Source: Xiphydria camelus (Eukaryota > Arthropoda > Insecta > Hymenoptera > Xiphydriidae). Taken from it: a stretch of DNA of 64,000 nt. Shown one piece after another: positions 11,820-23,504 of the stretch. Location: the NCBI GenBank assembly GCA_963678675.1, contig OY783194.1:16793370-16857369 (forward strand). The letters are read 5' to 3'. The notes beneath the pieces were generated by a model that did not search any database, was not told the origin of the DNA, and worked only from the letters and a program-made list of their open reading frames with translations. Within the stretch, counting starts at the first letter, position 1, and each line of letters begins with the position of its first letter. Both the position numbers and the translations under genes were made by a program.

Positions 11820-13545
11820 ACTGTAAGTCATTTTGGGGGTCATGAAGAGGGTATTAAAATCTGACTTCAGTTTATGTTCCGGGCTGGTTTACCATTAACA
11901 AAACTGATTTTGGTTTGGTTGTTGCTGCTCAATTAAGCATTTTTTTCAATGTTGTAGTTTTTAGGGAATATGAAGGGAAAACGGTCATTATTAAATTTTT
12001 AAAAAATGTTTTTTTTTCACAAAATAGTTGTGGTGGGGGTTTTTAGGTACGAGGAATTCATTTCTGATATTTATATTTGCTAAAAACATCCGCCAGAGGG
12101 TGCTACAGATAAATTTCCTATAAACTTTACGTCTTTTCTATGAAAGATCATGTTTGTTTTATATATTTTCATACATTTTCTCATTATTTGTTTCATTTAC
12201 TCATTTTTAAAGTATAAAATTTTGAATATCGAAACCAGAAAGTGATGAACAGGGTGAGAGATTTCACCAAGTGTGCATGCCTTTTGAAGGTAAAGAATGC
12301 TTTTATGGTTTATAACATTAATGTAATAAATTTTGTCTTTTTTTTTTATATTTCATACATTTTTAGCACGTTATCAAGGAAAGAAATTAAATTCTATGAT
12401 CGCCGATCTATGCTGGACTTTCAGACGTGATGCTGACGCATATGATACAAATAGACCGTGAGATAATGACAGATTCTGGTGCCCCATTTTCGCATACAAG
12501 CCTCGAAGAGGGTTGAAAAGTACTTCGATTTTGAGTAGAACGAAGGGAAATTTACGAATGGTCCCTGGGGATAACATATGGAAAATTCGATTTTTCTTAA
12601 TAAAAAAATGAAAGGTACCTCTTGCCCATTTTTTCACGCAAGCCTTGTTCACTAAATGATTAATTAATAAAACCTGGCTTCGGAAGTCAAAGGCTTGTGT
12701 GGGAAAATCGGTCAGAGAATCTCGATTTTTCCTTACAAGATTACGCCCTTATTTCAATCCTTTAGCCACCTGCAACACTCAAGCCTTTGGTTTTCCGAAG
12801 CCAGGTTTTATTAATTAATCATTTAGTGAACAAGGCTTGCGTGAAAAAATGGGCAAGAGACACCTTTTATTTTTTTGTTAAGAAAAATTTAATTTTGCAT
12901 ATGTTATCCCCAGGAACCATTCGTAAATTTCCCTTCATTCTACTCAAAATCGAAGTACTTTTCAACCCTCTTCGAGGCTTGTATGTGAAAATGGGGCACC
13001 AGAATCTGTCACTATCTGACGGACTAAGACGAGGAGAGTGAAATAGAAGCGGAGGCTGCTAAAGGCGAAGAAGAAGAAACCCGCTCTGTAATTTATAGTA
13101 GCGACAGCGACTAAGAATAAATAATAAACACTTTAAAAAATATTTTTTAACTTTTTTTAAAATTTTTATTATTTGCAAAAAAAGGAGCAAATAAAACAGA
13201 AATAGTAAGAAAATGTATGAAAATATATAAAACAAGCATGATCTTTCATCGAAAATACGTAAAGTTTATAGGAAACTTATCGTAGCGCCATCTGGCGGAT
13301 ATTTTTAGCAAAAATAAAATTCCTCATACCTAAAAAACCCCACCACAACTATTTTGTGAAAAAAAACATTGTTTTTAAATTTAATAATGACCGTTTTCTC
13401 TTCATATTTCCTAAAACTACAAAATTGAAAAAAAAACGCTTAACTGAGCAGCAACAACCAAACCAAAATCAGTTTTGTTAATGGTGGACCAGCCCGAAAC
13501 ATAAACTGAAGTCAGATTTCAATACCCATTTTATTGATTTACTGT
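11820..13545. mobile_element. Large foldback element, arms about 850 bp
   Basis: 11,830-12,680 recurs inverted at 12,780-13,530. Examples are TCTGACTTCAGTTTATGTT against its complement near 13,505, and ACCTGGCTTCGG near 12,671 against CCGAAGCCAGGT near 12,797. The loop is about 90 bp. Both arms give a similar 80-90 codon frame (shared HMLSPGTIRKFPF), which follows from arm identity. One arm has extra sequence at 13,025-13,120 (acidic codons ending in a stop), so part of a former gene could survive there. No transposase motif is seen. Confidence 0.8.
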
Positions 13546-14474
13546 GTTATTAAATCTTCCAACATTTTTTTTTTCATCTGTCACGTTTTGTGTCCAACTT
13601 GAACGTAATTTTTCTGTTGATTAGTATTATAACTAAAATTAGTAAAAGTTATAAAAAATCGAGGTTTAATTGCTATTTTCAACGATTTCATTCTATACGA
13701 GATTGAGATTATCTCTCTGACGCATGAACTCACGTCGCGTTATCCTTGTCGCACCTGCGGGAAACGCTAAACTCGAGCTTCTCGACTCCGAAACGAAGCA
13801 ATACTCAATTATTTTGGTAAACTAATAATTTTGAAAATTATGTTTATATCAAGTGAGTATTTAAAAAAGGAGTACATTGAATTTTCTACGAAAAAAACCT
13901 TTTTCGCTATTAAAACGTGTAAATGCACTTTTGATGCTCTGGCGTAAAACCGAAAAAATTGACAAATTTTTGTTTCTGATGATTGCAATATTTCATTACT
14001 TTTAAAACAAAACAAAAATCATCGAAAAATACCAATTTTTAGTGAAGTTAGAGGCATTCGTTTACAAGAGCGCGCGGGCGCTACGGCGCGTATTTATATA
14101 TAAAATTTAATATCTCGAGAACTATTCATCGTAACAAAATGAGATAAAAACCAATCGTTTCGTCTTGAAATTCTCTAAATTTTTTCCGGAGCATGTCTCG
14201 ATAACTTGTCAATAGTTTTCGAGATATTTAAAGAAAAAGCCGTACAAAAAATACATTTTTATTAAAAATTAAAAAGCAAACTTTGGCTTTATGTCACATT
14301 TGTTCTATATATTTTTCCGAGTATTTTAAAAAAAGAAGAATTAAAATCGTACACTTATAAAGTACAAGCGCAACAAAATCGATTTTCTCAGCCCGTCTAC
14401 TGTCGGTCGACACTACGGGTCGATCTGCAGTTTTGCGGCCGGCCGGCCTGTCAGTTTTACCCGCGGGTTTCTAT
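13546..14474. other. AT-rich intergenic stretch
   Basis: No gene or repeat recognised. A short minus-strand frame at 13,809-14,015 has no domain. 14,380-14,470 becomes GC-rich just before the MITE that follows. Confidence 0.4.
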
Positions 14475-14765
14475 TAGGTGCCCATACACACAGAGGTCGA
14501 ACTGTCGGTTTGGAACGGCAGTTCGAACCGTCGGGTCGATCCGTCGGTTTTAACCGTCGTCGTCCACTAACGCAGAATAGAAATCCGCGGTTAAGCTAGC
14601 CATAAGCAGTGGACGGCGGCAGTTCTTCCCGTCGGTCTGGACTGACGGGTCAGCCTGATAGTTCGACCTGGCGCGTGGCGCGCCCACTAACTGAAAGGTA
14701 AAACTGCCGGTTTGAACCGCGCCGTTCCAAACCGACAGTTCGACCTCTGTGTGTATGGGCACCTA
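14475..14765. mobile_element. Complete 291-bp palindromic MITE
   Basis: Both ends read TAGGTGCCCATACACACAGA (inverted). The interior arms are GC-rich, built of GAACTGTCGG and GTCGGTCT words. Short frames on both strands are by-products of the palindrome. Same family as the half-copy at 11,532. Confidence 0.85.
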
Positions 14766-14822
14766 ATCTTTGCATTTCGCCAATCTCGTTACGTCCATTC
14801 CCTTCAGTCCACTACTTCATTG

Positions 14823-14965
14823 GTTAAATCTGGCTTTTCACTTGACGCTGAGACGCTCGATTTCTGCGAGTCGAGTAGTTATAACAATATATCGTATTAC
14901 TCCCTCGCACTCACAGGAAATCGAGCGTCTCAATGCCAATTGAAAAGCCAGCTTAAGATTAGAGA
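14823..14965. repeat. Inverted repeat of about 140 bp
   Basis: TCTGGCTTTTCA ... GAGACGCTCGATTTC on the left and GAAATCGAGCGTCTC ... TGAAAAGCCAG on the right, with a spacer of about 50 bp. Confidence 0.7.
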
Positions 14966-15149
14966 TTCCTATATGAAAGTTTTTTGCATGAGCTCGAGAA
15001 TTGGGGTCTTGGGCCGCGAGAATCGAGCCCAATAGGTGTGTTTGGCCGATATAGCCGCTAAATTGCGCTACACGTAGCGGTTATCGTTTACTGTCACAGT
15101 TTTCAGCGAGAAATGACCGTTGAAAAATAATATTATAAGATCCTATACA

Positions 15150-15690
<541 letters not shown>

Positions 15691-15851
15691 AATGTAATGG
15701 CAGTTACAGGTACATACACTTAACATTCTTTAGGACTTTATGTACACATTTACAGTTGTACGACAAATATAAATAGATTATGTCCTTAAAGATGCCAATA
15801 CATTATATTTGTACGTATATATAATGTACCGGCAGGTTAAGGGACATGTGG

Positions 15852-15917
15852 CAGCTTTCAGGACTTTATGTACGTATAAAAAATTGTACGTACATAAAGT
15901 CCTTGAAACTACCTTTC
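15852..15917. repeat. Hairpin of about 65 bp
   Basis: TTTCAGGACTTTATGTACGT and its near-perfect complement are separated by a short AT spacer. A weaker half-copy (TTAGGACTTTATGTACAC) lies at 15,731. Confidence 0.75.
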
Positions 15918-16050
15918 AGCGAGATTGGCAGATCCCAGGACGTCCTGGGAACTACCGCGACACATGAAATTTTTCCAGGACAGTCCTGGAATCCGCCAAA
16001 TGTACTGGAATCTGCCATTAAGTCACAAAAATTGTCCTGGAATCTACCGC

Positions 16051-16086
<36 letters not shown>

Positions 16087-16088
<2 letters not shown>

Positions 16089-17119
16089 GGGTGGGCCAAA
16101 AAAAAGACTATTTTTTGTTTTTTAAATTACTATGAAAACATTGTTGAGGATGACGAAAAAGAAATTCTGCTGAAGTTTCAGCTCTTAATATTAATATTAA
16201 CAACTGCCTCATCGCAATTTTCTTTTTCCCGTTTAAATAACATGGGCAAATTTTTGTTTGAACTTTCAATTTTTATAACTTGTTAACGGATTAGCGCATT
16301 CGAATGATCAAAACGTATTCTTGTAGGAAATCGGACGACCTACAAAAAAGGTGTCTTATGAATGTTTGATAAAATTATCAGTTCGGAAGTTATTCGAGGT
16401 CAAAGTTGAACTGGTGGTCAATTTCACGGTTTTCTTTTCATTTTTGACACGAAATAATTTTTGTAACCTCTTTTCATTTCAGTTGTTTAAGATTTTTCTT
16501 TAATTATTTCCAAATATTCAAGGTTCAATCATTTCCCCAGAGTAATTAATAATTAATAATTACTCTGGGGAAATTATTGAACTTTGAATATTTGGAAATA
16601 ATTAAAGAAAAATCAAACTGAAATAAAAAGAGGTTAAACAAATTATTTCGTGTCAAAAATGAAAAAATTAATAATTACTCTGGGGAAATTATTGAACTTT
16701 GAATATTTGGAAATAATTAAAGAAAAATCTTAAACTGAAATAAAAAGAGGTTAAAAAAACTATTTCGTGTCAAAAGTGAAAAGAAACCGTGAAATTGACC
16801 ATCAGTTCAACTTTGACCTCGAATAACTTCCGAACTGATAAATTTATCAAAAATTCATAAGAGACCTTTTTTGTAGGTCGTCCGATTTCCTACAAGAATA
16901 CGTTTTGATCATTCGAATGCGCTAATCCGTTAACAATTTATAAAAATTGAAAGTTAAAAAAAATGTTCCCATGTTATTTAAACGGGAAAAAGAAAATTGC
17001 GATGAGGCAGTTGTTAATATTAATATTAAGAGCTGAAACTTCAGCAGAATTTCTTTTTCGTCATCCTTAACAATGTTTTCATAGTAATTAAAAAAAATCT
17101 TTTTTTTTGGCCCACCCTA
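16087..17119. mobile_element. 1.03-kb foldback inserted in a (TA)n tract
   Basis: The ends are TAGGGTGGGCCAAAAAAAA and the complement TTTTTTTTGGCCCACCCTA, both embedded in TATATA runs (16,053-16,086 and 17,120-17,136). The arms are about 450 bp. Near the centre a block beginning AATAATTACTCTGGGG is duplicated directly (16,554 and 16,670). No transposase frame. Insertion at TA would fit Tc1/mariner-type mobilisation, by inference. Confidence 0.85.
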
Positions 17120-17149
17120 ATATATATATATATATAATAGGCAGATATA

Positions 17150-17476
17150 TTCAGTCTATGTTGACATTTTTGAGCGTTCCATCCATGGCGAGTTGGAACA
17201 GTCTGTCAGTGATTCTTTGAGTGATTTTGTATTGTCCTCGATAAGACTTCTCCAAAGGGGCGTTCACGTGATCACATCGCAGGAATACGTGACTCTACAA
17301 GTGTGAAGATCCTTTGCAATGAACACTGTGGCTTTGGCGTGATGAGCTGTAGGAGTAGATTTCAATTCTCTCATTAACTCTTGATGTTTTTCCGCGAAGA
17401 TTAATTGTGGGTCTGCTGTTGAATCGAGGTCCAGGAAAAATTCTCCAGGTACACGTAGCGTTGTTCCATACAACAT
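17150..17476 (-). pseudogene. Gypsy pol, post-integrase segment
   Basis: Minus-strand reading gives AEMLYGTTLRVPGEFF and ELMRELKSTPTAHHAKA. This is the stretch after the integrase core in Gypsy pol ('YG..LRLP' motif, family knowledge). Beyond 17,264 the reading continues only with a frame change and a stop. No 3' LTR is found; the element stops abruptly at the TA tract and foldback on its left. Confidence 0.65.
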
Positions 17477-17506
17477 TTCTGCAGGTGACGTTTGATGATC
17501 TTTTAA

Positions 17507-18235
17507 GGGGGGGAGGGGGGGGGGAGTCTAAAAATCAATTTTTAAAAATTGCCTTTTCTTATAGTAAAACATTTAAAGAATGTTGTGTAGAATTTCAAGT
17601 CAATCGGAGCAAAACTCTCAGTCATAGACCTTTAAGTCTCCGCTCCTCTAATACTGCGGAGCGGCAAGAACTCGGCGCTTTAAACTCTTGTTTCTCGAAA
17701 CCAAGTTTTAAAAGTCCGTGGACATCGTCATTTAAAAACTACTGTACCGATTGTTTTCAAATTTTGTACACTTTCTACATATAAAATACCAGACCCCTAC
17801 GTTTTTCTTTTTCTTTTTTTGTTACATTAAGGGGGTTTTACAGCAACAAAATGACGGATTTTTTCGTGTACATTCGCAATTTTTACTTCAAACAGCCACC
17901 AAACATTTAAAAATGGAAAAAAAATTAAAGAAAAACGTAGGGGTCTAGAAAAACATCTGTTTTAACTAAATTGCTGTGATTTTTTGATTTGAGATAATTC
18001 TACGCTGAAATATAGTGTTCACCGCAAATCATCTTTTCTAAAAGGCGTCCTCGAAAATGCTTCATCACCGGCTTATTTCTTAATATTTTTCTACAAAAAA
18101 ATTACAAAATGTTGTTCGAATGATGCTTTGTAACATGCGAAACATTGGAATATATCTACTTCAACAATAGATCTAAAAAAATTCGTAAAAATAGAGTTAT
18201 TTTCCACGCGTTAGACCCCCCCCCCCCCTCCCCCC
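17507..18235. mobile_element. TTAA-flanked element with G/C-run termini (piggyBac-like target)
   Basis: TTAA at 17,503-17,506 and 18,236-18,239 flank 729 bp. The termini are runs, GGGGGGGAGGGGGG on the left and CCCCCCTCCCCCC on the right. Removing the insert with one TTAA lets the interrupted Gypsy integrase reading continue in frame, which supports a real target duplication. An inner palindrome spans about 17,789-17,946 (GACCCCTACGTTTTTC and its complement). No transposase is encoded. TTAA duplication is characteristic of piggyBac; assignment beyond that is not possible. Confidence 0.75.
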
Positions 18236-18263
18236 TTAAGCTGGTGCGAAGACCGAGCAAGTC

Positions 18264-18488
18264 TGCGTCCACAACGGCGCACCGCACCTCGCACCGCACT
18301 TCGCACAGCCCTTAAAGGTATGTTCATAACGGCGGACCGCCTTTCACAAACGTGGTAAATAAGGGCGTGTAAATAAATGGATTCGATCACAACGGCGCAT
18401 AGCCCTTCGCTTCGCACGTGTCATGGTTTACACACATGCGCCTATTTACCTTCGCTATGGGCGGTGCGCCGTTATGGTCGTACCCTTA
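18264..18488. mobile_element. GC-rich palindromic MITE in the Gypsy integrase
   Basis: The ends are CTGCGTCCACAACGGCGCAC on the left and GTGCGCCGTTATGGTCGTAC on the right, and reading of the integrase resumes beyond both. A second terminus-like block, TTAAAGGTATGTTCATAACG at 18,313, suggests a nested copy. The sequence style matches other TAAAGGT-type elements in the window. Confidence 0.65.
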
Positions 18489-19020
18489 TACTGTTGGAAG
18501 AATCTCTGTCCAGGGTTTAGGAGAACACATGAGAGCAGTTTTTAGAGTACGATGTCACCGCTCAACCATTCCACTGGATTGAGGGTGGTATGGTGACGTT
18601 CGACGCTTTTCCGCGCCAATGAATTTTGCCAGAGCCTCGAATAATGATGATTCGAATTGGGAACCTTGATCCGTGATTTATTATGGTGGATGTTCCGAAG
18701 TTGGCAATTCAATGAGCGAACAAGACTGTCGTGATTGTGTCGGCTGTGATGTCTTTCAAAGGAACTGTGATCGGCCATCTTGTAAAACGATCAATGATTG
18801 TAAGGCAGTATTTGAATCCTTGATATTGTGGCATCATAATGATATCAAGGTGGATATGTTTGAAACGATCGTCGGGAACGTCCATATGGTTGGCTTGTAG
18901 TTGCGTCTGTCGTTGAACTTTAAAGCGTTGACAGTGTATGCATTCTCTAGCTCAGGTGATGACATCTTTTTTAATGCCGAGCCAGACAAATTGCTCCCTG
19001 ATTTGCCTAGAGGTGACACG
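18489..19020 (-). pseudogene. Gypsy integrase domain (frameshifted)
   Basis: Minus-strand reading in shifting frames gives TDQGSQFES and then RTSPYHPQSSGMVER. These are the second Asp and the Glu neighbourhood of a retroviral-type DDE integrase (rve), with TALMCSPKPWTEILPTV after it. Several frame changes and stops make it inactive. Two insertions break its 3' part. Confidence 0.7.
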
Positions 19021-19848
19021 TCTGCTAGGATGCGGTAGGTTATGTAGGATGTGGAATGTGGTTTTCCGGATTGACCGAGGAAGATAAGGACGTACGATTC
19101 CAGTTGAGGTGTCGCAAGAAATCTGTGTGTTGGTGTCTAACGTAAGTAGGTTAAGTTTGAGAGAAGAGTCGTTATTACTGATAAGTTCGCGAAGTTCTTG
19201 ATCGTCTTGTTGATGCTGTTGGATAGTTTTTGAATCCAGAATCGTCAGCCTTTGGATGGCGTTCAGACTGGAGAGAGCGTCAGCGACTACATTTTCTTCA
19301 CCCTTTAAATAGACGATGCCAATGGTGAACTGAAAGATGTAATCTAGTTGTCGAAGTTGGTGTTCGGATGCTTTGTTGAGTTTTTGTTGGAAAGCGTAAG
19401 TGAGAGGCTTATGATCTGTTTTGATGACGAAAAGACGACCTTCCAGGAGATGGTGGAAATGTTTCACCGCCGTAAAAATGCCCAGCAGTTATATGTCGTA
19501 TGTCCTGTATCTCGTTTCTATGACCGTTAGTTTTCTCGAAAAGAATCCAATAGGTTTCCAAACATTTTCTTCGAGTTGCTCGAGGGAGGCTCCGATTGCA
19601 CTGGTGGAAGCGTTCATGGTGAGAACAAGTGGTGCGTTGGGAGATGGAAAAGAGGTAGAGGTGACTGATGCGAGTACCTTTTTACAGGCTTCGAATGCTG
19701 CTATTGCTTCAGTGGACCAATTGCTCGGAGTCTTGTCATTCTTATATGAAGTTTTGAGGTAAGAGGTGAGAGGTAGTTGGAGTTGTGCTGAGTGCTTAAT
19801 ACAAGGACGGTAGTAGTTAAACATACCAAGAAATTGTCTTAGTTCCAC
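18952..19848 (-). pseudogene. Gypsy RNase H and integrase zinc-binding region
   Basis: A single minus-strand frame runs from 19,848 to 18,952 with one stop near 19,489. First comes the RT-RNase H tether (LRQFLGMFNYYR; WSTEAIAAFEACKK). Next are RNase H motifs (LTMNASTSAIGASLEQ; FVIKTDHKPLTYAF; VADALSSL), then the H2C2 zinc-binding entry of the integrase (ILHNLPHPSRRVT). In the first RNase H motif the usual catalytic Asp (TDAS) reads TMNAS, so that residue is lost. It belongs to the same Gypsy element as its neighbours. Confidence 0.8.
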
Positions 19849-19942
19849 GACTGTTTGGGGTTGTGGGTTTGTTTATTGCTTCTACGCGTTCTGGATTCGG
19901 TTGAAAGTCTCTGCTGTCGGTCTGATAACGAAGGAAGTTTGT

Positions 19943-20012
19943 TTGTGGAGTTAATCTGCAAACCGCAGTTCTTACATTTTACAAAAACTGCGGTTTGCAG
20001 ATCAGCTCCACA
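19943..20012. repeat. 70-bp hairpin insertion in the RT gene
   Basis: GTGGAGTTAATCTGCAAACC and its near complement GGTTTGCAGATCAGCTCCAC surround a 20-bp spacer. The hairpin lies in the RT connection region and breaks its frame, so it was probably acquired after the element lost function. Confidence 0.7.
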
Positions 20013-20029
20013 TTTGTTGTTTACCGAAT

Positions 20030-20143
20030 TTGCACTTTCCCAAGTTGATAGTCAGGTTGTAGTTTGCCAATCGTTCCAGAACTTGACGTAGGTGAATTTT
20101 ATGCTTTTGTTCGTCTTCTAACATGATAAAAATATCATCTATA
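20030..20143 (-). pseudogene. Gypsy RT, segment after the catalytic box
   Basis: Minus strand: the reading restarts at YIDDIFIMLEDEQKHK and continues through LRQVLERLANYNLTINLGK, the palm/thumb region that follows YxDD in Gypsy RT. It is separated from the upstream RT half by the palindrome at 20,144-20,489. Confidence 0.8.
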
Positions 20144-20489
20144 TACCGAATGTCCCACTCTGTACTGGCCAGTTTGAAGTTACCTTCGGGGAGGCTTGGT
20201 CGGTACTTGAGTCATTTCATATCGGTAGAAGTCGAGTCGGTAATTAGAGTTGGTGTCAATTCGGGAGATCGAAGCGTCTAACCTCGAAATTATGAATTTA
20301 AATTGAATGGAAATTACTCACCATTATTCACAAATTCATAATTTCGAGGTTAGACGCTTCGATCTCCCGAATTGACACCAACTCTAACTACCGACTCGAC
20401 TTCTACCGGTATGAAATGACTCAAGTACCGACCAAGCCTCCCCGAAGGTAACTTCAAACTGGCCAGTACAGAGTGGGACATACGGTACA
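20144..20489. mobile_element. Near-perfect 346-bp palindrome inserted at the RT active site
   Basis: The ends are CCGTATGTCCCACTCTG and CAGAGTGGGACATTCGG, flanked on both sides by TA. The arms are about 160 bp and nearly identical. The central spacer is about 25-30 bp. It carries the subterminal TAGAGTTGG motif seen in the palindromes at 24,582 and 61,984. No coding capacity. Confidence 0.85.
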
Positions 20490-20934
20490 CGAAAACGAAA
20501 TCAAGTTCGCGAAAAATCCAATTCATGGATCGTTGGAACGTTTGCGTGGCATTCTTGAGACCGAAAGGCATCCTGATATACTCGAAAAATCCCCAGGATG
20601 TAATGATTGCAATCTTCTGGATGTCGTCAGGATGTACTGGTATTTGATGGTATGCTTTGTCAAGGTCTATAGTTGAGAAGATTGTTTTGCTATGTGTGAT
20701 GAGAAACAAGCTCTGAATGAGTGGTGGAGCAAACCTGTCCGGCACGGTGATGCTGTTTAATTTCCGGTAATCGCCGCAGAGTCGGTAACTTCCATCTTTC
20801 TTTTTGACTAGATGAATGGGGCTGGCCCAAGCACTGCTGGAGGGCTTGATGATTCCTTTGTCTAGTAGTCGTTGTATCTCAGTTCGAGCAGCAGTGGCTT
20901 TTTCGCCGAAAAGTTTGCGCGATCTTTCTGTCAC
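20490..20934 (-). pseudogene. Gypsy reverse transcriptase, N-terminal part
   Basis: The minus-strand frame contains LLDKGIIKPSSSAWASPIHL, KKDGSYRLCGDYRKLN, FSTIDLDKAYHQIPV and GFFEYIRMPFGLKNA, all standard Gypsy RT blocks. It ends at FVFVY, one residue into the YxDD box. It is in the same frame as gag, with no protease motif between them, so the aspartic protease region appears to have been deleted. Confidence 0.9.
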
Positions 20935-21030
20935 CGGTGATCCGTAAGTGACAATCCTGTGAGAAAAATCAGTGTTTTTGCTGCGCGTGGAAGAGCATGG
21001 TTGAGTACAGCGTTTTGCGTCAGTTCCAAA

Positions 21031-22053
21031 TCAGTGATGATAATAGCAGATTCCAGGTAGATGAGATTGAGCGCGAGAACGGTCTCTGCTGCGCTGGCCG
21101 CTACGATAGCGTGGGCGTGAACGGTGCCGCTCAGAGTCTGTCTGTTTCTTCTTGATGTCAACAAGCTCCTTCATACAAAAGGCTAAGGCTTGTTGTATTT
21201 TGTTCAGCTTCAGATCTAAAGCCGTAGACGAGGGTGCGTGAGGTCTGTTGTCGACCCGATCGACTGTAGTAGTGTTAGGGATTGACAGGGCCATCGTTGG
21301 ACCTTGTAGGGTAACGGTTTCTGTAAGCCTATAAGCCAGAGCATTTAAGTTTAGGTCATCAGAGATTATGAGCAATGGTCTGCTGGATACTGGGAGACGA
21401 CTTAGCTAGAGATTGTGTAGCATCTCGTCATTGATGCTGCCAGTTGCTAAATCCCTCATTTTTCGAAGAAGCTGCGAGGGCTTCTTGTTACCCAGTACGA
21501 GGTCATTGATGAGACGATGAATTTGTTTTTGTTGGAATTCCATTAGTCTTTGAATAATTGTAGTTTTTAAGGCTTTGTACTTCTCTGCTGCTGGTGGGTG
21601 AGAGATGATGTCGGTGATCTGTGCCAGCGTTTCAGGATCCAAGGCTTTGATGGTGACACTGTATTTAACATCGTCATTGCGAATCCTGGATGCGTCGAAC
21701 TCGGATTCGATTATGAAGAAAAAAATGTCTGGCCGAGCTTTCATAAAAGTAGATAATTGAGGTCTGCTCATCACGGCGACGTAGTCTGCATCGACTGTTG
21801 GTGAGAAGGCTAGTAGTGGGTTTCTTGTTACCTGATCTCTTTGTGTATTCGTGCTTGTTGGTGCTGTATACTGATTGTTCGTATCGATGAAGCTTGGGGT
21901 GCTCCTTATGTTGTCAGTGCGAGTGAGTGAACGGTCGACCGGCATGTTGATGATGGCTTGGGTGCTACGTGGCGTCGCTAAGGTTAGGTTCAAAACATAA
22001 TCCACTCGGATCACGTTGGGATCACCAGTTGTGGGGATCTGAAGATCTTCCAC
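21031..22053 (-). pseudogene. Gypsy gag (CsRn1-type)
   Basis: One minus-strand frame with a nonsense TAG near 21,406 and TGA at 21,031. It shows the gag core (SRPQLSTFMKARPDIFF, ALDPETLAQITDIISHPPA, NDLVLGNKKPSQLLRKMRDL), then an Arg-rich C-terminal tail and a knuckle-like CYYH...FG...C...PC block just before the RT. This pattern is typical of CsRn1-clade Gypsy gag. The usual Trp in the FW.. position reads FFF, and the Trp after MLHNL is the stop. Gag forms the retrotransposon particle. Not functional as it stands. Confidence 0.8.
22011..22027 (-). promoter_or_regulatory. Gypsy primer-binding site (tRNA-Trp type)
   Basis: The minus strand reads TGGTGATCCCAACGTGA, which differs at two positions from the TGGTGACCCCGACGTGA expected for the 3' end of tRNA-Trp. 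It directly follows ...CCCCACAAC, a plausible LTR end. tRNA-Trp priming is known for CsRn1 elements. Confidence 0.7.
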
Positions 22054-22395
22054 TGATCGCGTACGGGGTAGACGTGAGGAATGACACGATAGTTATAAAT
22101 CTAACGTCACTATATTTATTACCTATCGAGAATGACACAGTAAAGCCAGCCAGTGCTGGCTGGGCGGTGCTGTGCTGGGCGGGGCAGAGCGGTGTTAAGC
22201 GGCGCTGTTTCGTCAATGTTTTTCAATAACGCACCGTCCACGAAAGCTGGACGGTGTGCCGCTAGACATGCTTGGTCTTGCTGAGACCGCTTCACTTCGC
22301 ATCGTGTTCCATTCGAGCTGTGCCAGGCTGTGCTAGCTCGTGCGAAATTTGAGACAACTCGTACATTCAGTTCAATACCGCCATAACTGCACAAT
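22028..22395 (-). mobile_element. Probable 5' LTR of the Gypsy element (outer border unclear)
   Basis: The minus-strand region upstream of the primer-binding site contains AATAAATATAG near 22,110, a likely polyadenylation region, and GC-rich upstream sequence. No second LTR exists in the window to define the ends, and a separate inverted repeat overlaps the outer part at 22,355. Confidence 0.4.
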
Positions 22396-22600
22396 TTTAA
22401 TTTTTTATTTTATGGCGATTATTGCAGTGCCAACATATTGGACTTTGAAAAGAAATACAGCCACAAGTGGTTAAGTTTTAAAATATGCCATATTTGCATA
22501 TATGGCCCTATGAATTCCGATCTAGCATTGTTTTATTTCCTTCTTATTCAAAATTATATAATTTGCACTTGTGGCGGTATTGAATTGGATGTACGATTAC
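22355..22600. repeat. Inverted-repeat element of about 245 bp
   Basis: CGTACATTCAGTTCAATACC on the left and GGTATTGAATTGGATGTACG on the right face each other over an AT-rich spacer. Probably a MITE; no target duplication was established. Confidence 0.55.
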
Positions 22601-23500
22601 TGTTCAGGTACCTAGATATACATTTGCGAGCCGAACGGTTCGCCAGCCGCTTGTGAACCGCCTGTTCGCATATATATCGTTCTTTAATCTATATTTTTCT
22701 ATGAAATATCGTTTGATATGCTCGGCATACGTGATACTATCATTGCAAGATGCGAATTTTTTTGCAGTAAGTAATTAACTTCTTCAACACAAGTTCCACG
22801 GGAACCTGCTAATTTTACTTGGTTGTTTATCAGCATATGCATTATTATCGAAACCTCAGAGGGCATACGTGATACTATCATTGCACTTTTTGGCAACGGG
22901 CTGACGGCCTAAAAATCGAAAATCGATTCTTTCGAGCGGCACCGTAGGGTGAACCAAGTCATTCGTTGCAGCCTCTTCCGCGCGCCAAGATCGATCGTGA
23001 TCGAGACTTCTTCGGTTTTTCTACTCGAGGAGAGTTAGGCAATTATTTTTCAAAATTAACGCAAGGCCTAACAATGCCAATCCATCGTCTTAGATCGATA
23101 CCATATAGCGAAATGAGTTGAAAACCTCTCCGGTATACCGAACCGTCCCATACACACTACGACGTGCGGTCTACCTGCGCAGACACACCTGCCTTTCGGC
23201 CGATACGCTTCATAATTACAGTGCACTAAAGCAAATTCCGTTGCGGGGGACGTCTGTAAACACCGCACGACTAGCATTAGTGGACGGTCATTCGACAGCT
23301 CGCTACAACATAGTACAGCACTGCTTTTGGTGGACGCTTTAGCGTGGCTAGCGCAGGAAGCGTGGCTTGGCACAGGGAACTGTCTTCAGAGAATGGGGCG
23401 GAAAGCGACTTCCGCTTCTATCTGGTGCTTTTAGCTTCTCCTCGCAAGAGGCGCGGCGATCGTTTGATTGCCACAGCCCTGATATCAGTACGGCTATGAT
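22601..23500. other. Unassigned stretch with a duplicated 23-mer
   Basis: GGCATACGTGATACTATCAT occurs directly at about 22,723 and 22,862, so about 140 bp is duplicated there. The remainder, GC-richer from 22,900, has short open frames on both strands but no recognisable domain. Confidence 0.4.
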
Positions 23501-23504
23501 CTAC

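Noticed and set aside
12374..13041. Pair of similar proteins on opposite strands
   Set aside because: They come from the inverted arms of the foldback; no domain or start context supports a gene.
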